From contig NZ_CP055930.1 in assembly GCF_013927005.1 (NCBI RefSeq), positions 2,914,001 through 2,978,000 on the forward strand: a DNA stretch of 64,000 nt, read 5' to 3'. Shown here in pieces: positions 31,865 to 43,730 of the stretch. Both the position numbers and the translations under genes were made by a program. The stretch comes from Enterobacter sp. RHBSTW-00175. Its GTDB lineage: Bacteria; Pseudomonadota; Gammaproteobacteria; Enterobacterales; Enterobacteriaceae. The stretch's first letter is position 1. Every line of letters starts with the position of its first letter. The notes beneath the pieces were generated by a model that had not been told where the DNA came from, did no database searches, and was given only the letters and a program-made list of their open reading frames with translations.

Positions 31865-34240
31865 TTACAAAGAAGTACGGTACGGCAGAATGTTCGAGCG
31901 CAGCATCTGCTGTGTGCCGAGGCCATAGTTAGAGCTCAGGCCACGCAACTCGATATTGAAGCCAAACACGTTATCGTATTCGCTTTGATTATTTTTGGTA
32001 TCCCAACCGTTAAGTTTGCGTTCGTAACCGACACGCAGTGCGTAACAGCAGGAGTTGTATTGCAGCCCTAACATCTGGTCTGCTGCTTTATTCGCATTGG
32101 TATCGAAGTAGTACGCCCCGACAATAGACCAGCGGTCGGCGATAGGCCAGCTTGCGACTGCACCCACCTGCGAAATACCGTCTTTATACTGAGGTTTAGT
32201 CCAGGTCGTATCACTGCTGTTTTTCGGCAGTGTCGCCTGAATGTACTCAGGACTGGCATAACGATAGTTCAGCTGAATCAGTCGGTCTTCATCACGACGG
32301 TACTCGATAGTGGCAGTACTGTTGGCGATATTATCCAGACGGGTATCATACTGCACACCACCGCGCAGGCCCCAGCGGTCAGTCATACGCCAGTAAGTAT
32401 CACCAGCCCAGACGACAGAACCAGTTTTGTCATTATTCTCCCACTGAATGTTTTGCGCATCTCCTGTACGTGACTCGGTGAAATAGTAGATTTGACCAAC
32501 AGAAACGTTAAAACGTTCAACTGCTGCGTCATCATATACACGCGTTGTCACACCCGTGGTGAGCTGGTTAGCCGAAGCGATACGGTCAAGACCACCATAG
32601 GTACGGTCACGGAACAGGCCGCTGTAGTCAGATTGCAGCAGCGAGGAGTCATAGTTGTTGATGTTACTTTGGTCACGATATGGCACGTACAGATACTGCA
32701 TACGCGGCTCGAGGGTCTGGGTGTAACCCTCCGTCAGGTTCATATCGCGTTCGAAGATGAGTTTACCGTCCATCTTGAATTGCGGCAGCGTACGGTTTAC
32801 TGACTCTTCAAGATGAGCGTCATTGCTCGTGTTGTAATCATCAATATTTTTCTGCTGATAGTGGGTCGCCATCAGCTTGGCTTCGGTGTTCAGGCTCGCC
32901 CAGTCGTTAGACCACGGCAGGCTTACCGTCGGCTCGATGTGAACACGCGTGGCTTCCGGCATTTCAGAACTGGTATTCACGAAATGCACAGCCTGAGCGT
33001 AAACGTGGGTATCGAAAGGCCCGACGTCGTTCTGGTACCAGTTAACATCAAGCTGCGGCTCTGCGCCGTAGGTGCTGTTTGTCTGGTTCGAGAATACCTG
33101 GAACTGTTTAGTCGATACGGTGGCGTTGAAGTTCTCAATGGCATAACCCGCACTGAATTTCTGCGTTGCGTAGCCATCGGTACTTGAACCGTACTTGGAA
33201 TCGAAGTCGTTGAAATAATAAGAGTCGCTGACCTTGGTATAATCAACGTTGAAACGCCAGACCTGATCCATCACCCCGGCATGACGCCAGTAGAACAACC
33301 AGCGGTGGCGATCGTCACCCGACGGGTTCTTGACGCTGTCGTCTTTGTAGACATTATCCGACGGCAGGTAATCAAACTCCATCAGGCCTGTGCCTGCCTG
33401 GGTCAGATAACGGAATTCGTTCTGCCACTGAATGTTACCGCGCTTGTGGATATAGTGCGGAGTGATCGTGGCGTCCATGTTTGGCGCAATGTTCCAGTAA
33501 TACGGCAGGTAGAACTCAAAGTAGTTCGTGGTGCTGTATTTGGCATTCGGGATCAGGAAGCCTGAACGGCGTTTGTCGCCAACCGGTAATTGCAGATATG
33601 GGCTATAGAAAACAGGAACCGGGCCGAGTTTGAAACGTGCGTTCCAGATCTCTGCAACCTGCTCTTCGCGGTCGTGGATAACTTCACTGCCCACAACGCT
33701 CCAGGTGTTTGAACCTGGCAGACACGAGGTAAAGGACCCGTTTTCCAGAATGGTGTAGCGGTTTTCGCCGCGCTGTTTCATCAGGTCTGCGTCACCACGC
33801 CCCTGACGTCCTACCATCTGGTAGTCACCTTCCCAGACGTTAGTATCTTTGGTATTCAGGTTTGACCAGGCTTTCGGACCTTTCAGGATGACCTGATTGT
33901 CGTCGTAGTGCACATTACCCAGTGCATCCACCGTACGTACGGGCTCTGCCGCACCTTCTGGCTGCTTCTGATGCAATTGCACTTCATCTGCCTGCAAACG
34001 GCTGTTACCCTGGTTAATATCCACATTGCCTGTAAACGTGGCATTGTCGGGGTAAGTACCTTTTGAGCTGTCGGCAGTAATGGTTACCGGCAAGCTATTC
34101 GTATCGCCCTTCACCAGTGGGCGATTATAACTTGGGACGCCAAGCATACACTGCGAGGCGAGATCGGCGGCCAGCCCCTGGTGGCTATACAGGGCGGTGC
34201 CAATCATTGTGGCCAGGAGGGTGGGGATACGTTTTTTCAT
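31865..34240 (-). CDS. lptD: LPS-assembly outer membrane protein LptD
   Basis: A 791-residue outer membrane beta-barrel that, with the LptE lipoprotein plug, inserts lipopolysaccharide into the outer leaflet. It has a signal peptide ([26 protein letters not shown]) and a periplasmic jellyroll (about 30-200). The barrel is rich in alternating aromatic strands. The disulfide cysteines are Cys31 (ASQCMLGV), Cys173 or so (TSCLPG) and the adjacent pair NSCCYAL near the C-terminus. E. coli LptD has 784 residues. It is the first gene of the reverse operon and is divergent from djlA. Confidence 0.97.
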   Translation of the reverse strand: MKKRIPTLLATMIGTALYSHQGLAADLASQCMLGVPSYNRPLVKGDTNSLPVTITADSSKGTYPDNATFTGNVDINQGNSRLQADEVQLHQKQPEGAAEPVRTVDALGNVHYDDNQVILKGPKAWSNLNTKDTNVWEGDYQMVGRQGRGDADLMKQRGENRYTILENGSFTSCLPGSNTWSVVGSEVIHDREEQVAEIWNARFKLGPVPVFYSPYLQLPVGDKRRSGFLIPNAKYSTTNYFEFYLPYYWNIAPNMDATITPHYIHKRGNIQWQNEFRYLTQAGTGLMEFDYLPSDNVYKDDSVKNPSGDDRHRWLFYWRHAGVMDQVWRFNVDYTKVSDSYYFNDFDSKYGSSTDGYATQKFSAGYAIENFNATVSTKQFQVFSNQTNSTYGAEPQLDVNWYQNDVGPFDTHVYAQAVHFVNTSSEMPEATRVHIEPTVSLPWSNDWASLNTEAKLMATHYQQKNIDDYNTSNDAHLEESVNRTLPQFKMDGKLIFERDMNLTEGYTQTLEPRMQYLYVPYRDQSNINNYDSSLLQSDYSGLFRDRTYGGLDRIASANQLTTGVTTRVYDDAAVERFNVSVGQIYYFTESRTGDAQNIQWENNDKTGSVVWAGDTYWRMTDRWGLRGGVQYDTRLDNIANSTATIEYRRDEDRLIQLNYRYASPEYIQATLPKNSSDTTWTKPQYKDGISQVGAVASWPIADRWSIVGAYYFDTNANKAADQMLGLQYNSCCYALRVGYERKLNGWDTKNNQSEYDNVFGFNIELRGLSSNYGLGTQQMLRSNILPYRTSL

Positions 34241-34479
34241 ACGTTGTATTTATTGTTCCGTCATCAGTGGCTACGGCTTACAAACGCTCAGAGACTATCT
34301 TACTCATCAGCGCAGTACCAGCGTTAATCCTGCCCGTTTGCGCGCCAGAGTGTTAGGCTCGCTATCGAATGACGAGTATGATAATGCAAATTATAGGCGA
34401 TGTCCCTCAATTGACCGTGGCTCGACCACTGTAATGATGGAGTTACGTCAAACCAGGAACATGACTATTCGGGGAGTAT
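34241..34479. other. lptD-djlA divergent promoter region
   Basis: A 239-base gap between two divergent genes. A sigma-E promoter is known upstream of lptD in E. coli, but I could not find a convincing GGAACTT/TCTGA pair here. No gene is apparent. Confidence 0.5.
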
Positions 34480-35301
34480 ATGCAGTATTGGGGTAAAATA
34501 ATCGGCGTTGCGTTCGCAATAATGATGGGCGCAGGGTTCTGGGGTATCGTTCTCGGCCTCATTATTGGCCATATGTTTGATAAGGCGCGCAGCCGCAAAA
34601 TGGCCTGGTTTGCTAACCAGCGCGAGCGCCAGTCACTCTTTTTCTCCACCACGTTTGAGGTTATGGGTCACTTAACCAAATCAAAAGGGCGTGTGACAGA
34701 AGCGGATATCCAGATAGCCAGCGTGTTTATGGACCGCATGAGTCTGCACGGTGAGTCTCGCCTGGCGGCGCAAAACGCGTTTCGCGTCGGTAAGGCGGAC
34801 AACTATCCGCTACGCGAAAAAATGCGTCAGTTCCGCAGTATCTGCTTCGGGCGTTTTGATTTAATTCGGATGTTTCTGGAGATCCAGATCCAGGCGGCCT
34901 TCGCTGACGGCTCCCTGCATCCTAATGAGCGTGACGTGCTTTATGTCATTGCGGAAGAGTTGGGGATTTCCCGCGTTCAGTTCGACCAGTTCCTGCGCAT
35001 GATGCAGGGTGGTGCGCAGTTTGGCGGGGGGTATCAGCAGCAACAGTCCGCGGGTGGTGGTGGCTGGCAACAGGCCCAGCGCGGCCCAACGCTTGAAGAT
35101 GCCTGCAACGTGCTGGGCGTGAAATCTACGGACGACGCGACGACCATTAAACGCGCGTATCGCAAGCTGATGAGTGAGCACCACCCGGATAAACTGGTCG
35201 CCAAAGGCCTGCCGCCAGAGATGATGGAGATGGCAAAGCAAAAAGCTCAGGAAATCCAGAAGGCGTACGAGCTCATTAAAGAGCAGAAAGGATTTAAATA
35301 A
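34480..35301 (+). CDS. djlA: Membrane-anchored DnaJ-like co-chaperone DjlA
   Basis: A 273-residue type III membrane protein with a single N-terminal transmembrane segment containing Gly-rich dimerisation motifs ([19 protein letters not shown], residues 3-21). A central TerB-like domain and a Gln/Gly-rich linker ([11 protein letters not shown]) follow. The C-terminal J domain has HHPD at about residue 237. It stimulates DnaK at the inner membrane and links to Rcs signalling and capsule induction. It is two residues longer than in E. coli. Confidence 0.97.
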   Translation: MQYWGKIIGVAFAIMMGAGFWGIVLGLIIGHMFDKARSRKMAWFANQRERQSLFFSTTFEVMGHLTKSKGRVTEADIQIASVFMDRMSLHGESRLAAQNAFRVGKADNYPLREKMRQFRSICFGRFDLIRMFLEIQIQAAFADGSLHPNERDVLYVIAEELGISRVQFDQFLRMMQGGAQFGGGYQQQQSAGGGGWQQAQRGPTLEDACNVLGVKSTDDATTIKRAYRKLMSEHHPDKLVAKGLPPEMMEMAKQKAQEIQKAYELIKEQKGFK

Positions 35302-35334
35302 AAAATGGCCCGACAGTGTCGGGCCATTTTTTTA
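35302..35334. terminator. Bidirectional terminator between djlA and rluA
   Basis: AAAATGGCCCGACA-GTG-TCGGGCCATTTTTTT is a strong symmetric hairpin with A and T tracts on both sides, placed in the 30-base gap between convergent genes. Confidence 0.95.
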
Positions 35335-35991
35335 GAAGTCTACCGGAGCTTTAAACGTCATGGCATTGCCGAAAACCGGATGGGTAATGGTCAACGTCTG
35401 GGCATGGAGTTGCAGACGTGGAGCCATCGCCAGCGCTTCTGGCGGCGCGTAGAATCGGTCACCCAGAATCGGATGTCCCATGGCGAGCATATGCACGCGC
35501 AGCTGGTGAGAGCGCCCGGTAATCGGCTTTAACAAGACGCGCGCGGTATTATCCGGCGCGTACTCCAGCACTTCGTACTCGGTTTGCGCGGCTTTGCCGG
35601 TTTCATAACACACTTTCTGTTTTGGCCGGTTCGGCCAGTCGCAAATCAGCGGTAAATCAACCAGTCCTTCTTCCTGCGCCGGGTGACCCCAGACGCGCGC
35701 CACGTACTGCTTTTTCGGCTCGCGCTCGCGGAACTGTCGTTTTAACTCGCGCTCCGCTTCCTTGTTAAGCGCCACCACAATCACGCCACTGGTTGCCATG
35801 TCCAGACGATGTACGGACTCAGCCTGCGGATAATCACGCTGGATACGCGTCATTACGCTGTCTTTGTGCTCATCAAGACGGCCCGGCACGGACAACAAGC
35901 CGCTTGGCTTGTTGACCACCATGATGTGTTCATCCTGATACAGAATGACCAGCCAGGGCTCCGTTGGTGGATTGTAGGGCTCCATTACCAT
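35332..35991 (-). CDS. rluA: Dual-specificity 23S rRNA/tRNA pseudouridine synthase RluA
   Basis: A 219-residue enzyme that forms pseudouridine at U746 of 23S rRNA and U32 of several tRNAs. The catalytic Asp lies in the motif VHRLDMATSG (about residues 60-69), and KPITGRSHQLRVHM is the second conserved RluA-family motif. Length equals E. coli. It follows rapA by 12 bases and is probably cotranscribed with it; the stop lies in the terminator shared with djlA. Confidence 0.98.
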   Translation of the reverse strand: MVMEPYNPPTEPWLVILYQDEHIMVVNKPSGLLSVPGRLDEHKDSVMTRIQRDYPQAESVHRLDMATSGVIVVALNKEAERELKRQFREREPKKQYVARVWGHPAQEEGLVDLPLICDWPNRPKQKVCYETGKAAQTEYEVLEYAPDNTARVLLKPITGRSHQLRVHMLAMGHPILGDRFYAPPEALAMAPRLQLHAQTLTITHPVFGNAMTFKAPVDF

Positions 35992-36003
35992 TTTGCGCTC
36001 CGT

Positions 36004-38910
36004 TTACTGATGCGTCACAACGATGAGACGCAGGGCATCCAGACGCCAGCTCGCCTGATCCAGGCTTTCCATGACCTGCTGGCGGTTGCTTTCAATCGCC
36101 GCAAGTTCATCGTCACGGATGTTTGGGTTCACCGCTTTCAGTGCTTCCAGACGGGAAAGTTCAGCAGACAGCTTTTCGTCAGCTTCGCTGCGCGCAGCAT
36201 CAATCAGCGTTCTGGCCGCTTTCTCTATCTGGCTTTCACCCAGTTGCAGAATGCTGTGCACGTCCTGCTGCACCGCATTAACCAGCTTGCTGCCGGTATG
36301 GCGGTTCACTGCACTCAACTGGCGGTTAAAGCTCTCGAACTCGACCTGTGCGGCCAGGTTGGTGCCGTTTTTGTCCAGCAGCAGACGCACAGGCGTTGGC
36401 GGCAGGAAGCGGGTGAGCTGAAGCTGTTTTGGCGCCTGCGCTTCAACAACGTAGATAAGCTCTACCAGCAGCGTACCCACTGGCAGCGCCTTGTTTTTCA
36501 ACAAGGAAATGGTGCTGCTGCCGGTATCGCCGGAAAGGATCAGATCCAGGCCGTTGCGAATAAGCGGGTGTTCCCAGGTAATGAACTGCGCATCTTCGCG
36601 GGACAGGGCAACATCACGCTCAAAGGTGATGGTGCAGCCATCTTCCGGCAGACCCGGGAAATCAGGGACCAGCATGTGATCGGACGGCGTCAGGACGATC
36701 ATGTTCTCACCGCGATCGTCCTGGTTGATCCCAACGATGTCGAACAGGTTCATGGAGAAGCTGATCAGGCTGGTGTCGTCATCCTGCTCTTCGATACTCT
36801 CAGCGAGAGCCTGTGCTTTCTCGCCGCCGTTGGAGTGGATCTCCAGTAGACGGTCGCGGCCTTGTTCCAGCTGGGCTTTCAGGGCGTCATGTTTTTCACG
36901 GCAGGATTTGATCAGATCGTCAAAACCTTCCGTTACTTCTGGCGCGGCCAGATAACCGATCAAATCGGTATGAACCTGATCGTAAATGGTACGACCCGTC
37001 GGGCAGGTATGCTCGAAGGCATCCAGACCTTCGTGGAACCACTGCACCAGTACGGACTGCGCGGTTTTTTCCAGATAAGGGACGTGGATCTGAATATCGT
37101 GCGCCTGGCCGATACGATCCAGACGGCCAATACGCTGCTCCAGCAGATCCGGGTTGAACGGCAGATCGAACATCACCAGGCTGCTGGCGAACTGGAAGTT
37201 ACGGCCTTCAGAACCGATTTCGGAACACAGCAGAACCTGCGCGCCGCTATCCTCTTCGCCAAACCAGGCTGCCGCACGGTCACGCTCAACGATGGACATG
37301 CCTTCGTGGAATACCGCAGCCCGGATCCCTTCGCGCTCGCGCAGCACTTGCTCCAGCTGGAGCGCGGTTGCCGCTTTGGCGCAAATAACCAGAACCTTTT
37401 GCGAACGGTGCGCAGTCAAATACCCCATCAGCCACTCAACGCGCGGGTCGAAGTTCCACCATGTGCCGGTATCGCCTTCAAATTCCTGGTAGATCTGTTC
37501 TGGGTAGAGCATGTCGCGTGCGCGCTCTTCCGCAGTTTTACGCGCGCCCATAATCCCGGACACTTTGATAGCCGTCTGGTACTGGGTTGGCAGCGGCAGC
37601 TTGATGGTATGCAGTTCGCGTTTCGGGAACCCTTTCACACCGTTACGGGTGTTACGGAACAGCACGCGGCTGGTGCCGTGGCGGTCCATCAGCATGTCGA
37701 TCAATTCCTGACGCGCCGACCCGGCATTGTCGCTGTCGCTATTCGCGGCCTGTAACAGTGGTTCGATATCCTGCTCGCCAATCAGGTCGCTCAGCGTGTT
37801 CAGCTCGTCGTTAGAAAGGTGTTTACCAGCCAGCAGCAACGCCACGGCATCGGCGACCGGGCGATAGTTTTTCTGTTCTTCAACGAACTGCTCGAAATCG
37901 TGGAAACGGTTTGGATCGAGCAGACGCAGACGGGCAAAGTGGCTTTCAAGGCCCAGCTGTTCCGGCGTTGCGGTCAGCAGCAGCACGCCAGGCACGCGCT
38001 CGGCGAGCTGTTCAATCGCCATATATTCACGGCTTGGTGCATCTTCGCTCCAGACCAGGTGGTGCGCTTCATCGACCACCATCAGATCCCATTCGGCATC
38101 ACACAGGTGCTCAAGGCGTTGCTTGCTGCGGCGCACGAAGTCCAGCGAGCAAATCACCAGTTGCTCAGTTTCAAACGGGTTATCAGCATCATGCTGGGCT
38201 TCAGCATAGCGCTCGTCGTCGAACAGCGAGAAACGCAGGTTAAAGCGGCGCAGCATCTCAACCAGCCACTGATGTTGCAGCGTTTCAGGAACGACGATCA
38301 GCACGCGCTCGGCTGCGCCAGAGAGCAGTTGTTGATGCAGGATCATCCCGGCTTCAATGGTTTTACCCAGACCGACTTCATCTGCCAGCAGTACGCGCGG
38401 CGCATGACGACGACCCACGTCATGGGCGATATTCAGCTGGTGCGGGATAAGACTGGTGCGCTGGCCACGCAGGCCGCTCCACGGCATCCGGTATTGTTCA
38501 CTCTGGAACTTACGGGCGCGATAGCGCAGTGAAAAGCGATCCATGCGGTCGATTTGCCCGGCGAACAGGCGGTCTTGTGGCTTACTGAAGACCAGTTTGC
38601 TGTCGAGCAGCACTTCGCGCAGGATGACATTGGCTTCGTCAGTGTCCAGACGGGTGCCAATGTAGGCGAGCAGTCCATTCTCTTCTTTTACGTCTTCAAC
38701 CTTCAGCTGCCAGCCATCGTGGCTGGTAACGGTGTCGCCCGGATTAAACATCACGCGGGTAACAGGGGAGTCATTGCGAGCGTACAGGCGGTTTTCACCA
38801 GTTGCAGGGAAGAGGAGGGTGACCATGCGTGGATCTATTGCAACCACGGTTCCCAATCCAAGTTCGCTTTCTGTATCGCTTATCCAGCGTTGACCAAGTG
38901 TAAAAGGCAT
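36004..38910 (-). CDS. rapA: RNA polymerase-associated ATPase RapA (HepA)
   Basis: A 968-residue Swi2/Snf2-family ATPase that binds RNA polymerase and recycles it from stalled post-termination complexes. N-terminal Tudor-like domains come first. The Walker A motif [12 protein letters not shown] lies at about 172-183 and the Walker B box VVDEAHHL at about 279-286. The second RecA-like lobe has [20 protein letters not shown] and [13 protein letters not shown]. Length equals E. coli. It lies between polB and rluA, as in E. coli. Confidence 0.98.
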   Translation of the reverse strand: MPFTLGQRWISDTESELGLGTVVAIDPRMVTLLFPATGENRLYARNDSPVTRVMFNPGDTVTSHDGWQLKVEDVKEENGLLAYIGTRLDTDEANVILREVLLDSKLVFSKPQDRLFAGQIDRMDRFSLRYRARKFQSEQYRMPWSGLRGQRTSLIPHQLNIAHDVGRRHAPRVLLADEVGLGKTIEAGMILHQQLLSGAAERVLIVVPETLQHQWLVEMLRRFNLRFSLFDDERYAEAQHDADNPFETEQLVICSLDFVRRSKQRLEHLCDAEWDLMVVDEAHHLVWSEDAPSREYMAIEQLAERVPGVLLLTATPEQLGLESHFARLRLLDPNRFHDFEQFVEEQKNYRPVADAVALLLAGKHLSNDELNTLSDLIGEQDIEPLLQAANSDSDNAGSARQELIDMLMDRHGTSRVLFRNTRNGVKGFPKRELHTIKLPLPTQYQTAIKVSGIMGARKTAEERARDMLYPEQIYQEFEGDTGTWWNFDPRVEWLMGYLTAHRSQKVLVICAKAATALQLEQVLREREGIRAAVFHEGMSIVERDRAAAWFGEEDSGAQVLLCSEIGSEGRNFQFASSLVMFDLPFNPDLLEQRIGRLDRIGQAHDIQIHVPYLEKTAQSVLVQWFHEGLDAFEHTCPTGRTIYDQVHTDLIGYLAAPEVTEGFDDLIKSCREKHDALKAQLEQGRDRLLEIHSNGGEKAQALAESIEEQDDDTSLISFSMNLFDIVGINQDDRGENMIVLTPSDHMLVPDFPGLPEDGCTITFERDVALSREDAQFITWEHPLIRNGLDLILSGDTGSSTISLLKNKALPVGTLLVELIYVVEAQAPKQLQLTRFLPPTPVRLLLDKNGTNLAAQVEFESFNRQLSAVNRHTGSKLVNAVQQDVHSILQLGESQIEKAARTLIDAARSEADEKLSAELSRLEALKAVNPNIRDDELAAIESNRQQVMESLDQASWRLDALRLIVVTHQ

Positions 38911-39037
38911 ATGTGTTCGGCTCTAATCTTTAATTGCAGGCAATAGTTCGACCACCGTCAAAAAGACAGTCATCGAAAAATGGGTCCGGGAATGGAAAGG
39001 GCGCTATGGTACTGGATGGCAGCGATTTCGTCACGCG

Positions 39038-41395
39038 TCAAAATAGGCCAAGTTGCCCTGTCACTAGTGTAGCAAAATCGTCGTCGATAAAGGGCAAAAT
39101 TCCTTCCGCAACGGGTTGAAGCTGACGAGTCAGGTAATGGTCGTAGTCAAGAGGCGATTGCTGATAATCCACGGGTTCAGGGCCGCTGGTGGTCCAGACA
39201 TATTTAATGGTTCCCCGATTTTGATATTGCTGAGCACGCCCGCGGCGGACGTTTTCTTCGTCGGCCAGACGCGCCGCACGAACATGTGGCGGCACGTTAC
39301 GCTGATACTCCGCCAGCGGGCGGCGCAGGCGCTTGCGATACACCAACTGGTCATCCAGCTCGCCGGCCATCAGACGGGCTATCGTTTCTCGCACATAGTC
39401 CTGATAGGGCTCATTGCGAAACACCCGCAGATAGAGCGTTTGCTGGAACTGTTGCGCCAGTGGCGTCCAGTCGGTGCGTACTGTCTCCAGCCCTTTAAAC
39501 ACCATGCGCTGTTTTTCACCTTCCTGGATCAACCCCGCATAACGCTTCTTGCTGCCCTGGTCGGTACCGCGAATGGTCGGCATCAAAAAACGGCTGAAAT
39601 GGGTTTCAAATTCCAGCTCTAGCGCGCTGGTTAACCGCTCTTTTTGCAAATGGGTTTGCCACCAGTCGTTTACGAAAGCGACCAGCGCGTTGCCAATCTG
39701 CGAGGCATCGTCCTCTGAGTGTGCCCCTTTTAGCCACACGAAGGTGGAGTCAGTATCGCCATAGATGACGTCATACCCCCGGGATTCAATCAGCGCTTTG
39801 GTCTGACGCATAATTTCGTGCCCGCGCATGGTGATAGACGACGCCAGGCGGGGATCAAAGAAGCGGCAGGCGCTGGTGCCCAGTACGCCATAAAAGGCAT
39901 TCATGATGATTTTTAGCGCCTGGGAAAGGGGTTTGTTGCCATGGCGTTTGGCCTCGTCGCGCCCGTGCCAGATTTGCCCCACAATGTCCGGCAGACAGTG
40001 TTTCTCGCGTGAGAAATGCGCTCCGAGAAAGCCTTCAGTACTGTGCACTTCATCCGGTTGCGCCATGCCCTCGACCAGCCCCACAGGATCGATAAGAAAC
40101 GTGCGGATAATGGACGGGTACAGGCTTTTATAGTCCAGCACCAGCACCGAGTCGTATAGTCCCGGTCGGGAATCCATCACATAGCCGCCAGGGCTTGCCT
40201 GTGGGGGGATCTCGCCGAGGTTTGGCGCAACATAGCCCGCCCGGTGCATCCGGGGAAAATAGAGGTGACCAAACGCCGCAACCGAACCGCCGTGCCGGTC
40301 GACGGCCAGACCGTTCACCGTGGCGCGCTCCAGCAGGAAAGGCATGATCTCCGTTTTGTGGAAAATCTGCGTGACCAGCTCACAATCTTTCAGGTTGTAG
40401 GTGGCGAGCGCCGGTTTGTTTTCGTTAAAGCGCCGGTCAATCTCGTCCATCCTGTCCCACGGGTTATCGATGGATTTACCTTCACCGAGCAGCTCCTGCG
40501 CCACCGATTCCAGCGAGAAAGAGGAGAAATTCCAGAAGGCGGATTTCAGGGCTTCGATGCCGTCGATAATCAGGCGTCCGTTGGCCTGGGCGAAGAATAC
40601 GCCGTTTTTAAAACCATGTTCGCGCCATTCGATTTCAGTGTTGCCACGCCCCAGCATCAGAGGAATTCGGTAGCGTTCGGCGTGTTTTTGCAACACCCGC
40701 AGGTCAAACTGCACCACGTTCCAGCCGATCAGCACATCGGGGTCGTGCTCGGCAAACCACTGATTCAGTTTTTCCAGCAGCTGAGGGCGGCTGTTAACGT
40801 ACTCAAGCTGAAAATCCAGCGCGGAGGCATCGCCATTTGGCGGCCCGAGCATATAGACAACCCGCTGCCCGCAGCCTTCAAGGCCGATGCAGTACAGTTC
40901 GCTATGACGAGTGGTTTCGATATCCAGCGACACCCATTTGAGCGGCGGGCGATAGTGCGGGTTGGGTTTCAGGCGGGCGTTTACCAGCCTGTCGCCTTGC
41001 AGGGCGCCATCGACCCAGACCGGCGCGGTAATAAAGCGTTCCATCAGAAAGCGTTCGGGCGGGCGAACGTCAGCTTCATATAGCGTAACACCGGCCTCGC
41101 GCAGCAATTTTTCATAGCGCATCAGCTGACGATGGGCGCGGCAATAAAGGCCGTAAACCGGCTGACGGTGGAAATCTTTGAGTTCAAGTGGGGTGAGACG
41201 CCAGCCGTTTTCGCCTCGCAGCAGTTGCCTGGCTTTTTCAACGTGGGGTTCGGGGATAAAGGCTACGGACTCTTGCGGCGGCAGCGTGACGTTCAGCGGG
41301 CCGTTATCCGTCGCCAGCCAGAACTCAACTTCCGTCCCCTGAGGTGTATCCCGCCAGTGTCGGGTCAGTAAAAAGCCTTCTTGCGCCTGCGCCAC
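39038..41395 (-). CDS. polB: DNA polymerase II (family B)
   Basis: A 785-residue SOS-induced polymerase with 3'-5' exonuclease, used in replication restart and some lesion bypass. The exonuclease motif LDIETT is at about residues 154-159. Polymerase motifs are [13 protein letters not shown] (A), [11 protein letters not shown] (B) and [12 protein letters not shown] (C, metal aspartates). It is two residues longer than in E. coli. It lies just downstream of araD, with a LexA box upstream and the araBAD terminator overlapping its likely promoter. Confidence 0.98.
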   Translation of the reverse strand: MAQAQEGFLLTRHWRDTPQGTEVEFWLATDNGPLNVTLPPQESVAFIPEPHVEKARQLLRGENGWRLTPLELKDFHRQPVYGLYCRAHRQLMRYEKLLREAGVTLYEADVRPPERFLMERFITAPVWVDGALQGDRLVNARLKPNPHYRPPLKWVSLDIETTRHSELYCIGLEGCGQRVVYMLGPPNGDASALDFQLEYVNSRPQLLEKLNQWFAEHDPDVLIGWNVVQFDLRVLQKHAERYRIPLMLGRGNTEIEWREHGFKNGVFFAQANGRLIIDGIEALKSAFWNFSSFSLESVAQELLGEGKSIDNPWDRMDEIDRRFNENKPALATYNLKDCELVTQIFHKTEIMPFLLERATVNGLAVDRHGGSVAAFGHLYFPRMHRAGYVAPNLGEIPPQASPGGYVMDSRPGLYDSVLVLDYKSLYPSIIRTFLIDPVGLVEGMAQPDEVHSTEGFLGAHFSREKHCLPDIVGQIWHGRDEAKRHGNKPLSQALKIIMNAFYGVLGTSACRFFDPRLASSITMRGHEIMRQTKALIESRGYDVIYGDTDSTFVWLKGAHSEDDASQIGNALVAFVNDWWQTHLQKERLTSALELEFETHFSRFLMPTIRGTDQGSKKRYAGLIQEGEKQRMVFKGLETVRTDWTPLAQQFQQTLYLRVFRNEPYQDYVRETIARLMAGELDDQLVYRKRLRRPLAEYQRNVPPHVRAARLADEENVRRGRAQQYQNRGTIKYVWTTSGPEPVDYQQSPLDYDHYLTRQLQPVAEGILPFIDDDFATLVTGQLGLF

Positions 41396-41407
41396 GCCGA
41401 TATCCCA

Positions 41408-41441
41408 TAAAACAAAACCAGGCGTGAGTATAGCCTGGTTG
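41408..41441 (-). terminator. Terminator of araBAD
   Basis: On the reverse strand, AACCAGGC-TATACTCAC-GCCTGGTT is followed by TTGTTTTAT, a rho-independent terminator 29 bases beyond the araD stop. Its loop contains TATACT, which may also be the polB -10 box. Confidence 0.8.
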
Positions 41442-41452
41442 CGTGTTTTGTG

Positions 41453-41468
41453 CTGGGTATATATACAG
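41453..41468 (-). promoter_or_regulatory. LexA box upstream of polB
   Basis: CTGGGTATATATACAG fits the SOS-box rule CTG-N10-CAG with an AT-rich alternating core, one base from the ideal CTGTATATATATACAG. It lies 58 bases before the polB start and abuts its probable promoter. polB is SOS-induced in E. coli. Confidence 0.8.
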
Positions 41469-41469
41469 T

Positions 41470-42165
41470 TTATTGGCCGTAATAGGCTTTCGCGCCGTGC
41501 TTACGCAGGTAATGTTTATCCAGCAGGGTTTGCTGCATATCCGGCAACTGCGGTGCCAGCTGGCGACAGAAGATCCCCATGTAGGCGACTTCTTCCAGAA
41601 CGATAGCGTTATGTACCGCGTCTTCGGCGTTTTTGCCCCAGGCAAACGGGCCGTGGGAGTGCACTAGCACGCCGGGCATCTGTGCCGCATCGATTCCCTG
41701 TTTTTCGAAGGTTTCAACGATAACGTTGCCGGTTTCCCACTCATACTCACCATTAATTTCTGCATCGGTCATTAACCGGGTGCAGGGAATGGCACCGTAA
41801 AAGTAATCTGCGTGCGTTGTGCCGGTTGCCGGGATGGACTGACCCGCCTGTGCCCAGATAGTGGCGTGGCGTGAATGGGTGTGCACAATGCCGCCAATAG
41901 TCGGGAATGACTGGTACAACAGGCGGTGGGTTGGTGTGTCGGAAGAGGGCTTTTTCTTCCCTTCAACCACTTCACCGGTGGCAATACTGACCACCACCAT
42001 ATCCTCTGCCGTCATCACGCTGTAATCAACGCCGGAAGGTTTGATAACAAACACGCCTTTATCACGGTCAACGGCGCTGACGTTACCCCAGGTCAGGGTG
42101 ACAAGATTATGTTTCGGCAGCGCCAGGTTGGCTTCAAGTACCTGACGTTTGAGTTCTTCTAACAT
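41470..42165 (-). CDS. araD: L-ribulose-5-phosphate 4-epimerase
   Basis: A 231-residue zinc enzyme of the class II aldolase family that converts L-ribulose-5-phosphate to D-xylulose-5-phosphate, the last step of arabinose entry into the pentose phosphate pathway. Zinc ligands are in [14 protein letters not shown] (His95, His97) and LVHSHGPF (His171). The N-terminus is [14 protein letters not shown]. Length equals E. coli. It lies 52 bases after araA, closer than in K-12. Confidence 0.98.
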   Translation of the reverse strand: MLEELKRQVLEANLALPKHNLVTLTWGNVSAVDRDKGVFVIKPSGVDYSVMTAEDMVVVSIATGEVVEGKKKPSSDTPTHRLLYQSFPTIGGIVHTHSRHATIWAQAGQSIPATGTTHADYFYGAIPCTRLMTDAEINGEYEWETGNVIVETFEKQGIDAAQMPGVLVHSHGPFAWGKNAEDAVHNAIVLEEVAYMGIFCRQLAPQLPDMQQTLLDKHYLRKHGAKAYYGQ

Positions 42166-42217
42166 GCAATCCTCCAGGAAAAGAGGCCTGCCCTGCGGCA
42201 GGCCAAAGGTTCCCCTG

Positions 42218-43720
42218 TTAACGTTTTGAACCGTAATACACTTCGTTCCAGCGCAGCGAGTCTTTGAACGCTGGCAGGCGGGTGTCGTTATCGATAACGG
42301 TCAGTTCGATGTCGTGCAGTTCAGCGAACTGGCGCATGTCATTCAGATCCAGCGCATGGCTGAACACGGTATGGTGCGCACCACCGGCAACGATCCAGGC
42401 CTCTGACGCCGTTGGCAGATCCGGCTGTGCTTTCCACAGTGCGTTGGCGACCGGGAGTTTTGGCAGCGAGTGTGGTGTTTCGACGGCATCCACGCAGTTC
42501 ACCAGCAGACGGAAACGATCGCCCAGGTCGATCAGGCTGGCGTTAATGGCCGGACCGGTGCGGGTGTTGAAGATCAGGCGTGCTGGATCGGCTTTGCCAC
42601 CGATGCCGAGGTACTGAACGTCGAGGATCGGTTTCTCATCAACGGCGATCGAAGGACACACTTCCAGCATGTGAGAGCCGAGCACCAGATCGTTGCCGTT
42701 CTCGAAGTGGTAGGTGTAGTCCTCCATAAAGGAGGTGCCGCCCTGCAGACCGGTTGACATCACTTTCATGATGCGAAGCAGGGCGGCGGTTTTCCAGTCG
42801 CCTTCGCCAGCAAAGCCGTAGCCCTGCTGCATCAGGCGTTGTACAGCCAGACCTGGCAGTTGTTTCAGGCCGTGAAGATCTTCAAATGTGGTGGTGAAGG
42901 CATGGAAGCCGCCTTGTTCCAGGAAGCGTTTCATCCCCAGTTCAATGCGCGCTGCATCCAGCACGTTCTGGCGTTTGTCGCCGTGGATTTGCGCTGCCGC
43001 CGTCAGGCGATAGCTGCTTTCGTATTCATCAACCAGCGCGCTCACGTCGCCATCGCTGATTCCGTTGACAACCTGCACCAGGTCACCCACCGCCCAGGTA
43101 TTCACGGAGAAGCCAAACTTGATCTGTGCGGCAACTTTATCACCATCAGTGACGGCCACTTCACGCATGTTGTCGCCAAAACGCACCACTTTCAGGTGAC
43201 GGGTATCTTGTTTAGAGACTGCCTGGCGCATCCAGGAGCCGATACGTTTTTGCGCGTGCTGATCCTGCCAGTGACCGGTTACCACCGCGTGTTGCTGGCG
43301 CATACGCGCGCCAATGAAGCCGAACTCGCGGCCGCCATGTGCGGTCTGGTTCAGGTTCATAAAGTCCATATCAATGCTGTCCCACGGCAGGGAAGCGTTG
43401 TACTGGGTATGGAACTGCAACAGTGGTTTGTTGAGGATAGCCAGGCCGTTGATCCACATTTTGGCTGGCGAGAAGGTATGCAGCCACACCACCATCCCGG
43501 CACATTTGTCGTCGTAGTTTGCATCGCGGCAGATGTTGGTAATTTCATCTGGCGTGGTGCCCAGTGGTTTCAGCACCAGTTTGCAGGGCAGTTTGGCCTC
43601 TGCGTTCATCGCGTTAACCACGTGTTCTGCGTGTTTCGTTACCTGTTGCAGCGCTTCCGGCCCATAAAGATGCTGGCTGCCAATGACAAACCACACTTCA
43701 TAATTATTAAAAATGGTCAT
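42218..43720 (-). CDS. araA: L-arabinose isomerase
   Basis: A 500-residue manganese-dependent isomerase that converts L-arabinose to L-ribulose in the cytoplasm. The N-terminus [20 protein letters not shown] is typical. The catalytic Glu pair lies in the segments FEDL near residue 306 and [11 protein letters not shown] near residue 333, and metal-binding His residues at about 350 (GSHML) and 450 ([12 protein letters not shown]). Length equals E. coli. It is ten bases after araB. Confidence 0.98.
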   Translation of the reverse strand: MTIFNNYEVWFVIGSQHLYGPEALQQVTKHAEHVVNAMNAEAKLPCKLVLKPLGTTPDEITNICRDANYDDKCAGMVVWLHTFSPAKMWINGLAILNKPLLQFHTQYNASLPWDSIDMDFMNLNQTAHGGREFGFIGARMRQQHAVVTGHWQDQHAQKRIGSWMRQAVSKQDTRHLKVVRFGDNMREVAVTDGDKVAAQIKFGFSVNTWAVGDLVQVVNGISDGDVSALVDEYESSYRLTAAAQIHGDKRQNVLDAARIELGMKRFLEQGGFHAFTTTFEDLHGLKQLPGLAVQRLMQQGYGFAGEGDWKTAALLRIMKVMSTGLQGGTSFMEDYTYHFENGNDLVLGSHMLEVCPSIAVDEKPILDVQYLGIGGKADPARLIFNTRTGPAINASLIDLGDRFRLLVNCVDAVETPHSLPKLPVANALWKAQPDLPTASEAWIVAGGAHHTVFSHALDLNDMRQFAELHDIELTVIDNDTRLPAFKDSLRWNEVYYGSKR

Positions 43721-43730
43721 TATCGTGTCC

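Noticed and set aside
34241..34400. Sigma-E promoter for lptD
   Set aside because: Expected from E. coli, but no GGAACTT-N16-TCTGA-like pair is convincing here.
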